In this document: in pieces, positions 44,284-55,639 of the stretch
Layout of the letters: the number at the start of each line of letters is the position of its first letter
Position numbering within the stretch: the first letter of the stretch is position 1
DNA from: Anisus vortex
Taxonomy: Eukaryota; Mollusca; Gastropoda; Planorbidae
Direction: 5' to 3'
Length of the DNA: 64,000 nucleotides
Assembly (NCBI GenBank): GCA_949126835.1
Contig: OX421503.1
Span: forward strand, 3,739,001 to 3,803,000
The notes under the pieces: generated by a model
What the model saw: the letters and a program-made list of their open reading frames with translations, nothing else
Database searches by the model: none
Told to the model about the DNA's origin: nothing
Program-made: the position numbers and the translations under genes

Positions 44284-45427
44284 TTATTTGGCGCTCAACG
44301 TGAATTCGGAAGCTCAAGGTGAATTCGGAAGCCCAATGTGGAATATTGAAAATCAACGGAGAATGTTGAAGGATAATCAAAGTGACTATTATTGAAAATC
44401 AAATTGAAAGAAAGCCTACAATATATTGTGAAGCACAGCTTAAAGAATACCGCAAATGAACGTTTCGTACGACTAAAAGAAGACTAAAATTCAATGTGAA
44501 GAAATATCGCCGAGAAAGAAAATTTGACGGTTTAACAGTATAGCCTAGCACGTTCTTGGAACTAAGCGCTACCAGTACATAACGGTGTACATGAAGATAG
44601 AAACGGAAGTTTATGTATGTTACCAAGCAAGTCGGTTAAAAAGGCCACTGGAAGTTGAAAGGCGTCTCGGATACATTTTAAAAGTATCGAAAGTGGTAAC
44701 AGTTATTGAAACAATAGTAAAGCTGTGTTTAATAGGACAAGCTAAGTTTGTCAAGTGAAGAGATTAAAAGAGAATCTCCGTAGAACTAGTGAATGGTTCG
44801 AGAAAAGAAGAATACTTCAGAATAGTCACAGAACTAGAAGTCAGTGCAGTACAGTAGCAGAAGTCAAGTGAAATTGGAAGTAAAAAGAAACTTCAACAAA
44901 GTGAAAGGATTGTAATTCTTATGAATTAACGAACACACGAAGACTTTGGGCTGAAATAACCTGTGTGGTGGAGAATCGTTTCGGATCTGGAACCCTGGAT
45001 TCGGAGACGGAAGGAAAAGGAACGCGTTTTTTAAGATAAGTAAACTGGTGTATACGTTATGTTGTAGTATAGTATATGCCTAGATTTTTCTTGTGAAATC
45101 ACTGGCATGTATTAGTTTCTTTTAGGAATTTTGTGTATACACTTATTGAAAAGTCCCTGTAAGTCAGGTTAGTTGAAAAAGACTTTTCATAAGTGTATAT
45201 TACATAATATATGTTAGATTGTATAGTCTTGTATGCACAGTGTTATCATATTGTTTATATATTTGTCATAGTAAATTTTTTGTGAATCTCAAGTCTCATC
45301 TACTATCTGTGGTGTTCTTATTTTTATATGTATTGATTATTATATTGCTATTTATTTTATGAATATTGTAATATTGATTACATTTTAATTTATATTAGTT
45401 AGTTGTAGTTATATATATTAATTGAAA

Positions 45428-47043
45428 ATGGAGTGTCCCTCAATGGAGACATATGCGCTGTACATAAATTATGGTAAGGAGTTGGGATATACTGGTAAAG
45501 AGTTGGATGAGTGGGTGGAGAGAAAATGGAGAGAGTATTTAGAGGCTAAAGAAAAAATAATGAAAGAAAAGAAAGGGCTAAAGAAAAAGCTAGAGCTGAT
45601 GAAATAGAGCTAGAGAGATTAAAACAAATTGAAAAAGCTAGAGCTGATGAGATGGAATTAAAGAGATTAGAGATAGAGTTTAAAAAGTTAGAATTAGAGG
45701 CTAAGAATAATAGTGCAAATGTAAACATTGGAGTCACTAGACCTGTTGTTGACCAGGAAATGGCTATTAGAAATAACATGTGCAGATTTACTTTCCAATT
45801 ATTTAATGAAAAGGATGGTTCTATTGATACATTTCTAAAAAAATTTGAAATGGAAATGGAGAGACAAAATTTTTCACCATGTTATTGGTCTGGACTACTG
45901 GGAAAATCCTTTACAGGAGATATTCCATCAAACATTTGTATGGAACAATCAGATTATGCATCTGTCAAGGAACAATTGTTAAGACATTTTGGAAGTACAG
46001 AGGAGGCTTATAGAAAGAAATTTTTTGAAATGACTTTATCAAAGGAAGAAGATCCAAAAAGTTATTTTGACTCATTGACAAGTGCTATGGACAAATGGTT
46101 AAAATGTGCTAAAATAGAAAAATCATTTGAGGAACTGAAGAATTTTATTATTAGAGATAAGGCAATATATTCACTCGATAAGACTCTCAAAGCATTCATT
46201 CAGGAGAGATCTCCCAAGACTATAGAAGAAATAGTTGACCTGATTAGGAACTGTAAATTAGCTCATCCCATGGCACCTACTTCTAAAGGAGAGGATTACC
46301 AGGATATAATATGCTTTGCTAAAGGCAATGATAATTTTCAAAGAAGAAGACAATTATCAAGGAGCAAGATGAAGTGTGGTAATTGTGGAAGAAATAACCA
46401 TGTTACTAAGGATTGTAAAGATAAGAGAGATAACACATTGACATGTTTTATATGTAAAAAGAAAGGACATATAGCAAGAAATTGCTTCAGAAGGTCAAAT
46501 TCTGCTGGAAACAATAATAATAATAATAGATCTCAGGGATATACACAACAAAGAGATCACAACTCCAGATTTAATCAGAACAGGAATCATTGTGGAGCTG
46601 TGTTATTAAGAAGCAAAGGAATAAAGTGTTTTCCAGGATATGTGGGATTAATACCAGTTTTTGCAGTTCGCGACACGGGAGCCTCTGTCATTGCAATAAA
46701 CAGCAAGTATGTTCAGTCAAATCAATACACTGGTGAGGTAGCAGATTGTACATCATTTGATGGAAGAGTGATTAAATTGAGGTTGGCCTACATTGATATT
46801 AGGACACCATATATTACAGGTAGAGTACTGGCTCATGTTATAAATGATGCACCAATTGATTTAATTATTGGAAATGTTGAATCAGTTAAAGAATGTACTA
46901 GAGAGGAAATAGAAGCATGGGAATTTGATAATAATCAAGCACAATGTAATGTGATTAATGAATGTAAAGCAAGCAATACTGAAGAAAGTCAGACAATGGT
47001 GAATAATGAAAAGACACATCAATTGATAGTGAATCATTACTGA
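45428..47043 (+). pseudogene. element D Gag and protease
   Basis: The first frame from the ATG at 45428 (MECPSMETYALYINYGKELG) runs into a charged coiled coil and shifts near 45575. The main frame (45652-47043, 463 codons) continues the coiled coil, then capsid with a SCAN-like part (AYRKKFFEMTL, MDKWLKCA, FIIRDKAIYSL), two CCHC knuckles (CGNCGRNNHVTKDC and CFICKKKGHIARNC) and the retropepsin (VRDTGASVIAI, DLIIGN). The 34-nt overlap with the -1 pol frame could be natural frameshifting, but no classic slippery site is obvious. Confidence 0.87.
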
Positions 47044-47057
47044 ATGAAAACTTTAAT

Positions 47058-49534
47058 TTGGAAAAATTCAAAAAAGAACAAAGAGAGGATACTACATTGG
47101 ATAGATTATTCAAATCTAAAGAGAAAGGAACTACTAATAAGAATAGTGTATGCAAGGTGAAAAATGATACACAACTACAAGTCAGAGAGATACTCATAAA
47201 TGGCAGACAAGTGGAACAAATAGTTGTACCATATAAATATAGAACAGAAATAATGACTAATGCTCATTCTATACCATTGGCTGGTCATATGGGAGTTGGC
47301 AAAACCAAAAACAGAATAATACAACATTACTTTTGGCCTAAAATGTCCAAAGATGTGAAAAGATTTGTTAAACAATGCAAAGTGTGTCAGATGAAAGGAT
47401 CTGGAAGTAATTTTACCAAAGCACCAATACAAAAAGGAGTGACTGCAACTAGACCATTTCAGAAGGTAGCCATAGATATCATTGGTTTGATGCCTATTAT
47501 GTCTAACAGAGGACATAGATATATTCTTACATTGATTGATATATGTTCAAGGTATGCCGAGGCAGTACCATTAAAGAAAATTGAATCTACAGATATAGTG
47601 CAAGCATTATATTTAATATTTACTAGAATTGGATTTCCTGAAGAGATAATATCAGATAGAGGAACTCAATTTACATCAAAATTGACTAAGGAATTTATGG
47701 AAACATTTGGAATAAAGCAGAAGTTTACAACAACTTATCATCCACAATGTAATGGAATGTGTGAGAGATTTAACAAAACTCTGAAGGAAATGTTGTCAAA
47801 AGTTAGTAATGAGGATCCAAAGAATTGGGATTTAGCAATTCCATCAATTTTATTTGCATATAGAGAAACTACTCATGATAGTACAGGTTTTTCACCATTT
47901 GAATTGATATATGGAAATAATCCAAGAAATCCACTTAGTATTCTTAAAGAACCATTGGTAGGCACTGGTGAAAACAGGGAAATGACTAATTATGAGTTAG
48001 TTACAATTAAGAAACAACAATTAGAAATTGCTTTGGAAGAGGCTAGAAAGAATTCAGACAATAATAAGGAAAAGAAAATAAATATAGTAAATCAGGATAG
48101 GAAACTAAGAACCTTGGAACCAGGAGATAAAGCTTTGCTAAAATTAAAAAATCAAAATAACAAACTATTTACTGAATGGTTAGGGCCATATGATGTGGTT
48201 AGAAAGGTCACAGATGTGGATTATGAGATAAGAATTAAGGATCAACTTAAAGTTTTTCATATTAATAATTTAAAAAAGTATAATGATCAATCAGTAGAAA
48301 GCAATATATGCTGTAGTATAATATCAGAAGAAATTAAAGAGGATATTGAAGAAATAGCAACAGTGAATACACAGGGTCAGCAAACATATAAAGATGTGAA
48401 TTTAGAGAAATTGACACATGAACAGGCATATGAGATGGCAAAAATAATACACAGGCATAAGGGTATATTTTCTGATTTGCCTGGTAAGACCAATGTCATA
48501 CAACATGACATTATTGTAACAGAGGATAAGCCGGTGAGGCTAAAACCATACACAATCCCTATTCATTTGAGGGATAACTTGCAAAAAGAGATAGATGAGC
48601 TTGTGAGTATGGGGTTGATAGAGCCATCCAATTCAGCATATGCATCTCCAATAGTATTAGTTAAGAAAAAAGATAAAACTATAAGGTTGTGTGTGGACTA
48701 TAGGAAGCTGAATAATGTTACTCTCTTTGACCCATATCCTATGAACAATGCTGAAGATATTATGGCTCAGCTATCTAATGCAACTATTTTTTCTAAATTG
48801 GATATGGCTAAAGGGTACTATCAAGTAGGTTTAACTGATAGAGCTAAACCATTTACAAGTTTTGTTACTCCATTGGGGTTATATCAATGGAAGGTGATGA
48901 GTTTTGGATTGGTGAATGCTCCTGCAACTTTTAATAGGATGATGGGTATGATTTTAGGACATAGGAAGGATACTATATTTTATTTGGATGACATATGTGT
49001 TTTCAATGATACATGGGAAAATCATTTAAAAAGTCTTAATGATATCTTTGAAATTATAGAAAAACATAATTTGACAATTAAACCTAACAAATTAGAAATA
49101 GGCATGAAAGAAATTACTTTTTTGGGACACAAGATATCCAATAACACCATTAAGCCATTGGAGGAGAATATTACTAAAATTCTAAAAATTGACATTCCAA
49201 GAAATAAAAAAGAAGTGAGGAGTCTTCTAGGTGTATGTAATTTTTATAGGAAATTTATTCCTAATTTTTCAGAGATGGTAGCTCCGTTGACTGAACTTAT
49301 TAAAAAGAAAAGCCCAATTAAAATAATTTGGTCTCAGGAGTGTGACATGGCATTAAATAGGATAAAGGTTGCTTTTTCTGGACAACCTATATTAAGACTA
49401 CCAGACATTAAAAAAAGATGTGTGGTTTTGACTGATGCAAGTTTGGTTGGTTTGGGAGGAATTTTGGGACAATATCATGACAATGTCTTACACCCGATTC
49501 AGTATATTAGCAGGAAATTAAGCAGGAAATTAAA
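47058..49534 (+). pseudogene. element D Pol: integrase, RT, truncated RNase H
   Basis: About 825 codons belong to the element. Integrase: HSIPLAGH…QCKVCQ near 69-113, Asp in AIDIIGLM near 137, Asp in SDRGTQF near 198, Glu in HPQCNGMCERFNK near 235, GPY module (WLGPYDVV) near 374. RT: IRLCVDYRKLN near 541, SKLDMAKGYYQV near 577, FGLVNAPATF, catalytic YLDD near 642 and FLGH. RNase H begins near 790 (LTDASLVGLGG) and is cut after QYISRKL; the remaining codons to 49604 are flank sequence. No ATG opens the frame, so expression as a fusion with Gag is likely. Confidence 0.92.
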
Positions 49535-49799
49535 AATATTTTCACTACATCATCATAAACAGAAGCTCTTCTTCCTAAATTTGTTTCGAGTGCATCTAAT
49601 ATAGGAATAAATGATGTAATCCTAAATTTATCCGCTAAAGAGAGTTCGTCTAAGGCATTTTGAGGCCCCTCTTGATCTTGAGGCCCTAGGCTGAAGCCTT
49701 GATAGCTTATAGGTAAATCCGACCCTGATATCATCCTTTTCTTATTTGTCTTAGACCCTGATAGAAATAGTATAAATTTATAATAACCGCCTAATTAAC
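49533..49799 (+). repeat. flank copy X' right of element D
   Basis: Second copy of the sequence at 43672-43920, including about 20 bp absent from the left copy. It continues into unrelated sequence at 49800. It is directly joined to truncated RNase H; an agcaggaaatta phrase is repeated at the join (about 49509-49533). Confidence 0.92.
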
Positions 49800-49839
49800 T
49801 AAAGCCTGGTACAGCTTTTATAACAATATACTTAAACCA

Positions 49840-50280
49840 TATTTGACATTTGCACTCTCCCAGAGTGCAATGACTTGCTTCCATGTTTGTTAGCTTGCAG
49901 AAAGGCTTTTTATTATATATTTTAAATAATGACTTTTTTCAATTCTGGACATATTTCTTTGTTATTTATCATTTTAAAAGTAATTTCCATTTCGAAGTTT
50001 TTTGTAGCTCGCCTTAAAAAAAAAACAGCCTAAAAACATTTTCTTCTACTTCAAACAGGTATGTGTAAAAAAAATTCGTACCTAATTAAGGCAAATAAGA
50101 AATGTTTTTATATAATTTAATCTTTTCTGAATCCCATGAATATAAAAAAAAATTCTTGACTAGAAAAGTTCCATTGGACTTCAAATCGAAATATAACTCA
50201 CTCCAGGAGAGTGCTGGGACACGAGAGGAGTACGGGTCTTTTATGAGAAATGCACTCTGGGGGAGTGCAAATGTCAAATA
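49840..50280. mobile_element. MITE with 30-bp terminal inverted repeats
   Basis: The left end tatttgacatttgcactc.. (49840-49870) and right end (50251-50280) are inverted repeats with one or two mismatches. The flanking or terminal TA suggests a TA-targeting (Tc1/mariner-like) source. 441 bp, no coding. The internal gagagtgctgggacacg phrase links it to the repeats at 9640-10290 and 53560-54060. Confidence 0.75.
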
Positions 50281-50284
50281 TACT

Positions 50285-51135
50285 ATCAAAATATGCTTAT
50301 ATTTCTTCATATTTTTATCAAATAAACAATTGTGACGCTTTTATTATGTAACATACTGCATAGTTAAAATGCATTTAAATCAATAACAACATAAATTTAA
50401 AAATCATGTTGACTAATTAGCTTTAACAGTGTACGAATACGTTATACTATGAACGATGGGTTAACGATGTTACGACGAGATGATAAATGTTTCTGTTTAT
50501 ATAACACCACCGTATGATAGATCTGTAATGATGGTGACAGTAAGGAATAAGATGACCACTTAGATATGTTGTCCAGTCTTATGCATGTACTGCTGAGTGG
50601 TTGGGATTCCTTGGACTAGGCGGTACTGTTGTGATGGACCTGATCTGCTAAATAGTTGAGCATTCTTTCCACTGGACATTTGATAACTCCTTTCTCACGT
50701 GCATTGCATTGCTGCCAAAGGCGTTGGAGCCACTGCGACAATTAAACAGAAATGCCCCTTACAAGATGCGTCCTAGCTGTCTTAAAAATATCGAGGTTCA
50801 ATTAATTTTAAACTGGACATCAACCACAACTTGCTAATAGCAAAAAAACTGCGCCCCTGTCCTACCAGTATGACAATCAAGGAGATGGTCTCGTCAACAA
50901 TGACAACACATCATGCATAATCAACCTGACCTTTAAAGACAGTGCGCTGCCACAATGGTAGGCGAGGATAAGGCTAACCAAAACATCAAAAAGTACACAT
51001 TTCTGTGAAAATCAAAAAGTGGTGTTGGCCTTTTGTCTTTCATACTTTAGATATTGCTTTGTAAAATGCCTGGTTACTACGCAGGAAAAGACATGCTGCA
51101 GAAGTAATTGAGCTTGTGGCCTTACATCAAAATGT
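50285..51135. other. intron sequence, no supported gene
   Basis: AT-rich, then more balanced DNA between the MITE and the LINE 3' end. I see no domain, RNA gene or clear repeat. Confidence 0.4.
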
Positions 51136-51326
51136 ATTCAATAAGATAAGATAAGATAAGATTGCTTTATTGATCCGAATGAATGGAAAATTGACTTGAT
51201 TACATAAATTCCGTTTTTTCAGCATACCTAAAACAATATTAAAGAACCATTTGTACTCAAACACAATAGACATTCACGCACACTATCATACCATTTATCA
51301 TACAAGAAAAAAAGTAGGCCTATTAT

Positions 51327-52445
51327 TTAGGAGTCAGCTATTGAGCCATCGTATTTTCTGGCTGAAAGGTGATTCTTTTGAAAGAGTCTTACTGACAGTG
51401 GAACAAAAGAGTTCTTAAATCTCTCTGTTCTTGCCCTTATAGAAAGAAGCCGACCACTTCGACTAGATATTATGTAGCTATCATGAAGCGGGTGTGCATG
51501 ATCTTGGAGGATTTTATCAATCATAGACAGGCACCTTGAACTGAAAATATGCACAAGAGATGGTAATTCTGTCTGTGTAGTACGAGAGGCTTTGTTTATT
51601 AGGCGGTCTATCCGATGTTTGTTCAATGTGGTGGTATTACTATACCAGCAGGTGATTGCAAAGGTTATGATGCTACCAACAGTCGCCGAGTAAAATAGAT
51701 TCATAATGGTTTTCTCTATGTGAAATATTTTTAGTTTATTAAGACAGAAAAGTCGTTGGTGCATTTTCTTACAAAGGATTTGGCAGTGGTCAGACCAAGT
51801 CAGTTTGTCAGTAATTGTGACGCCAAGATATTTATATTGCGAGACTTGATCTATTATTTGGTTGTTTATGTGCAAATCAGTCAGCTTGCGTTTTTCTTTC
51901 CGGAAGTCTACAATCATTTCTTTCGTTTTTGTGATGTTCAATATCAGGTAGTTCTCTTTGCACCATTTGTAGAAATCTGAGGTCGTACTGTGATAGAGAC
52001 TGTCGTCACTGGAAACAAGGCCGACAATGGCTGTATCATCGGCGTATTTGATTACAGATACTGTATCGATTGCTGAACTTTGAATGTCATTGGTGTAAAT
52101 TGTGTATAGAACGGGAGAGAGGACACACCCTTGAGGCGCTCCAGTGCTTATTTCTCTTATTTGTGAGGTACATCCCTCTACTCTGACAAATTGAGGGCGG
52201 TTTATCAGAAATTGCATGATCCAGGCTTGGATGCGTTGACTGACATTTAAAGCAGATAGTTTCTGTATCATAAGGTGTGGTTGGATGGTATTGAATGCAG
52301 ATGAAAAGTCAACGAAGAGTATTCGAGCGTAATTCTTCGGCGTATCCAGATGGTGGTACAGTCTATCTAACATTAATGCTATAGCATCCTCTGCGCTTCT
52401 GCCTTTTTTGTAAGCAAATTGGTAGGGATCAAGGCTTTTGTGCAC
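51327..52445 (-). pseudogene. LINE reverse transcriptase, C-terminal part
   Basis: 372 codons: DPYQFAYKKGRSAEDAI, LFVDFSSAFNTI, STGAPQGCVLSPVLY, catalytic KYADDTAIVG, KTKEMIVDFR, YKYLGVTITDKLTWS and a terminal HPLHDSYI…RARTERFKNSFVP. These motifs are characteristic of the CR1/L2/Rex1 group. The start Met is probably internal, because the upstream ORF continues into it after a shift near 52446-52451. Confidence 0.88.
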
Positions 52446-52450
52446 CTTAT

Positions 52451-53383
52451 TTAGTATAGGCTACGTCTGAGAATAATTTTCTCAAAACGTTTCATGATAA
52501 TAGATGTTAAAGCGACAGGACGTAGGTCATTGTTGCAAAGGACTTTTTCTTTCTTTGGTACGGGCACAATCTCTGAGGTTTTCCAGATAATAGGAATAGT
52601 ATGGTTTTCCCAAGATTGATTACAAATGTAGCAAAAAATAAAGGACAGCTGTTCCGCACAAAGCTTTACTAGTCGCCCACTTATTCTGTCTGGTCCTGAC
52701 GCTTTGGATATGTTTACTTGTTTAAACCGTGACGTCACAACATCTACACTGAAACCTTCCTGACTTTCATCTAGAATTAAATTTAAATTGTTAAAAGATG
52801 ACATTATGTCTTGGTGAATAGATCTAAAATCGTGACAGTCAAAACGGCAGTAAAAATTATTTAGTTGGTTGATAAAAGTATTAATATCTTTATTCACACT
52901 CAGAGTGTTACGCTTGGGTACATAGCCCGTGATTTTCTTTAGGCCATCCCAACATGCTTTTGAATTGTTCATTCGAAAGAAACCTTCAATTTTTTGTTTA
53001 TATTGTTTTTTGCCTTCATGTATTTTCTTTTTAAGTTCTTTTTTTGCGGAAATAAATTCTGATGTAGGCCTACCATTCTTAAAAGCATTTTTCTTGTTCA
53101 ATATTGCTTCTTTAATTTCTTTAGTCATCCAAGGTTTGTTGTTTTTAAATACCCAAATTTTCCTTCGAGGGAAAATTTGGTCTTCACAAAAAATAATATA
53201 GGAGTTGACAGTATCTGTTAGTTGATCAATGTCGGGACAATTATTTATAAAGACATTCCAATCAGTCTGTTCTAGACAGCTTTGTAGTCTTCCCACCGCC
53301 TCCTCTGTCCATATCTGAATATATTTAGTTTCAGGTTTTGACAACTTAAAGACTGGTTTGTAACGAGGGGTAAGGTGTATCAT
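52451..53383 (-). pseudogene. LINE linker and N-terminal RT
   Basis: 310 codons covering the region between endonuclease and RT (KPWMTKEIKEAI, KACWDGLKKITGY) and the RT fingers (ASGPDRISGRL, LRPVALTSIIMKRFEK). Ends RRSLY and a stop, one base out of frame with the downstream RT. Confidence 0.85.
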
Positions 53384-53559
53384 TGTGTGATCCGATTCTC
53401 CAAGAGGAAATAAACTGTGTCAGCATGATGAGAGGTATTCCAAGGAATTCACCACCTACACCACACCTACACCACAGTTTTCTAGGGTCAGCGACAGGGT
53501 CATGTTAGAAATGAATGGACACTTTTCTTTTGACTCTACTGTACAAAAAAGGTTTGCAA

Positions 53560-54060
53560 AATGACGTCGCAACTATAGACAATATTCCTGAAATATAATG
53601 TTCGTATTCTTCTGCATTGTTTCAACCTTTATAATGGAATTGCCTATTGCCCATACACAAACACTTAGTAATAAGAGAAAACTCGATGGATATATGTTTT
53701 TTCATTCTTCAAAAAGAAGCCTAATGAAAAAAAAGTATTTTTAACATTTTTTAGAAAAACACAACAGTGTTTACGGTTATTTGTTGTTTTCAATAAAATA
53801 ATATGTGACGAAACATCCATAAAATTACTAAATTCATTTGTTCTGATTTATCTCTTTCTTTTGTTTTACTCTTCCAATAAAAAAATAACTTATTCAAAAC
53901 GTTCAATAGCAAGCATGTAATGCTTTGATCATTAGAAAACCCCGTACTCCTCTCTTGTCCATTGCACTCCTCTGAAGTGCATCTCAACAAAACTAGACGT
54001 TCCCATTCGTGTCCCTGCATTCTCCCAGAGTACCCCCCTGTAACTTTTGAAGGAAACGAA
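53560..54060 (-). repeat. dispersed repeat, inverted copy of 9640-10290
   Basis: Partner of 9640-10290 in the opposite orientation; see that entry for anchors. The open frames here are accidental. Confidence 0.65.
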
Positions 54061-54241
54061 AAACAATCAAAACACATGTATATACCCACTTTTTCATGCA
54101 TTCTAACTAGGAAACACGCAAAGAACACAAAAATAGTCATTCGGGTATACCCTTTGGCATTAATGGGTTAGGTAATTATCATACCTTCATTACACCGTAT
54201 CAATCAAAACGCACACCACCTCGACAATACAAATATTGCTG

Positions 54242-54967
54242 GGCTCTTATAACTGTGTATGACAACAATCCGTTTCTACAGTTAGTATACATACAGAAGT
54301 AAAAGACTGTGTGCTCATGGCATCATGACACGGGCTCTTATAAAGGTGTGTGACAACATTCCTTTTTACAGTTAGTATACCTACAGAAGTAAAAGACTGT
54401 GTGATCATGGCATCATGACACGGGCTCTTATAAAGGTGTATGACAACATTCCTTTTCTACAGTTAGTATACCTACAGAAGTAAAATACTGTATGATCATG
54501 GCATCATGACACGGGCTCTTATAAAGGTGTATGACAACATACCTTTTCTACAGTTAGTATACCTACAGAAGTAAAAGACTGTGTGATCAAGACATCATGG
54601 CACCGGCTCTTATAACTGTGTATGACAACAATCCGTTTCTACAGTTAGTATACATACAGAAGTAAAAGACTGTGTGCTCATGGCATCATGACACGGGCTC
54701 TTATAAAGGTGTGTGACAACATTCCTTTTTACAGTTAGTATACCTACAGAAGTAAAAGACTGTGTGATCATGGCATCATGACACGGGCTCTTATAAAGGT
54801 GTATGACAACATTCCTTTTCTACAGTTAGTATACCTACAGAAGTAAAATACTGTATGATCATGGCATCATGACACGGGCTCTTATAAAGGTGTATGACAA
54901 CATACCTTTTCTACAGTTAGTATACCTACAGAAGTAAAAGACTGTGTGATCATGACATCATGGCACG
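54242..54967. repeat. 90/91-bp tandem array with 363-bp higher-order unit
   Basis: Eight units start at about 54242, 54333, 54423, 54514, 54605, 54696, 54786 and 54877. Unit variants 1-4 repeat in the same order as 5-8, giving a higher-order period of 363 bp. The array's edge lies about 14 bp from the donor site of lectin exon 1, within intron 1. Confidence 0.95.
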
Positions 54968-54981
54968 GGCTCTCATCTCAC

Positions 54982-55063
54982 CTGTACTTTGATCAGACGA
55001 CAGCCCTTGGGCCGTAACGAGCAGTGCGGTGGTCAGTAGACAGAGTGTTAGCGACATCGCCAT
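54982..55063 (-). CDS. lectin exon 1: signal peptide
   Basis: ATG at 55063-55061 opens MAMSLTLCLLTTALLVTAQG, a textbook secretion signal with likely cleavage after AQG or nearby, then LSSDQST. The donor gtgaga follows at 54981 in phase 1, which fits only a phase-1 acceptor such as that of exon 2 at 13097. Upstream on the minus strand, a T-rich tract with cag (about 55110-55090) looks like an acceptor, so a non-coding 5' exon may precede. The pairing with exon 2 over 42 kb is inferred. Confidence 0.6.
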
Positions 55064-55194
55064 GTGATAATATTCTTTGAGTATTTTTCCTGAGAATCGA
55101 AAAAAAAAATCCACTAATACTACTAAAGATAATGTATGTAGTGCAATCTCTCCATGTTGTTATATTTTACGTGCTCATAGTGCTTTCTTTCTAC

Positions 55195-55345
55195 AAGTCA
55201 GTTGCAGATGTTAGGATGGTGAAGACCAATCACTATAAATTTGGCAAAGGTAAATTCGGCAACTGTATTTACGGCAAGGTGATGTTGGCAAAGATAAATT
55301 CGGCAATGGTCATTTCGCTGCCAAATTGACCCTTGCCAATTTTAC
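55195..55345. repeat. TTGGCAA/TTCGGCAA direct and inverted repeats
   Basis: Repeated aaattcggcaa and ttggcaaag phrases followed by inverted ttgccaat and tgccaaatt. Likely the end of a small dispersed element; no coding. Confidence 0.45.
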
Positions 55346-55461
55346 CGAGCACCGTGGAAGACATACAATAAAAAAAAAACAACAATATCAACACAAGTAT
55401 TATATAATTTTGTATTGATTTAAATAATTCATAAGTTATATAAAAAAAAATAATTATATAC

Positions 55462-55462
<1 letters not shown>

Positions 55463-55508
<46 letters not shown>

Positions 55509-55620
55509 TTAAATACTTACAGACATGCATACAGACATACATACAGACATTCATACGGACAGACAGACAGACATAGAGACATACAGACATACATACAGAT
55601 AGACAGACAGAGAGGGATAG
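55463..55620. repeat. (AT)n and ACAGACAT microsatellites
   Basis: About 44 bp of pure AT dinucleotide, then acagacatacatacagaca-type tetranucleotide repeats to about 55610. Confidence 0.95.
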
Positions 55621-55639
55621 AAAACTCGAACTAATGACA

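Larger units (their letters stand above)
43921..49534 (+). mobile_element. LTR retrotransposon D (Gypsy, Gmr1-like), 3'-truncated
   Basis: Begins with a probable LTR (43921-44283), a primer-site candidate at 44289 and a 1.1-kb leader. Gag, protease, integrase and RT follow in that order. The element breaks off inside RNase H at about 49534, where a second copy of the left flank starts. The 3' LTR and polypurine tract are missing. Integrase precedes RT as in B, but D is only distantly related to A/B. Confidence 0.88.
51140..53390 (-). mobile_element. 5'-truncated CR1/L2/Rex1-like LINE
   Basis: Minus-strand RT with a 3' UTR ending in a short GATAA-type tandem tail at about 51141-51164, a usual 3' end of CR1/L2/Rex1-group LINEs. 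The endonuclease is missing, as in typical 5'-truncated copies. It lies in lectin intron 1 in the same orientation as the gene. Confidence 0.82.
6063..55063 (-). other. secreted C-type lectin gene, five coding exons
   Basis: Gene-level entry. Five minus-strand exons join in frame: 55063-54982, 13097-13012, 12259-12175, 6822-6589 and 6244-6063. Lengths 82+86+85+234+182 give 669 nt, or 222 aa plus stop. Phases match at every junction (1, 0, 1, 1), and introns are about 41.9 kb, 752 bp, 5.35 kb and 344 bp. The product has a signal peptide (residues 1-20), one C-type lectin domain (about 30-162) and a Thr/Pro-rich tail (163-222). Expected disulfides are C30-C42, C59-C159 and C132-C151. Five N-glycosylation sequons are visible (N39, N70, N107, N140, N166). 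The usual EPN and WND calcium/sugar motifs read EPG (122-124) and MVD (148-150), so classic calcium-dependent mannose binding is doubtful. A role in extracellular recognition or immunity is inferred from the family. Assignment of exon 1 across the 42-kb intron is the weakest step. Confidence 0.72.

Noticed and set aside
47010..47058. Programmed -1 frameshift site in element D
   Set aside because: Pol is in the -1 frame with a 34-nt overlap, but I found no canonical slippery heptamer, and a mutation is equally possible.
55132..55329. Plus-strand ORF starting MYVVQSLHVV as a secreted peptide
   Set aside because: Its second half is the ttcggcaa repeat and there is no family or splice context.
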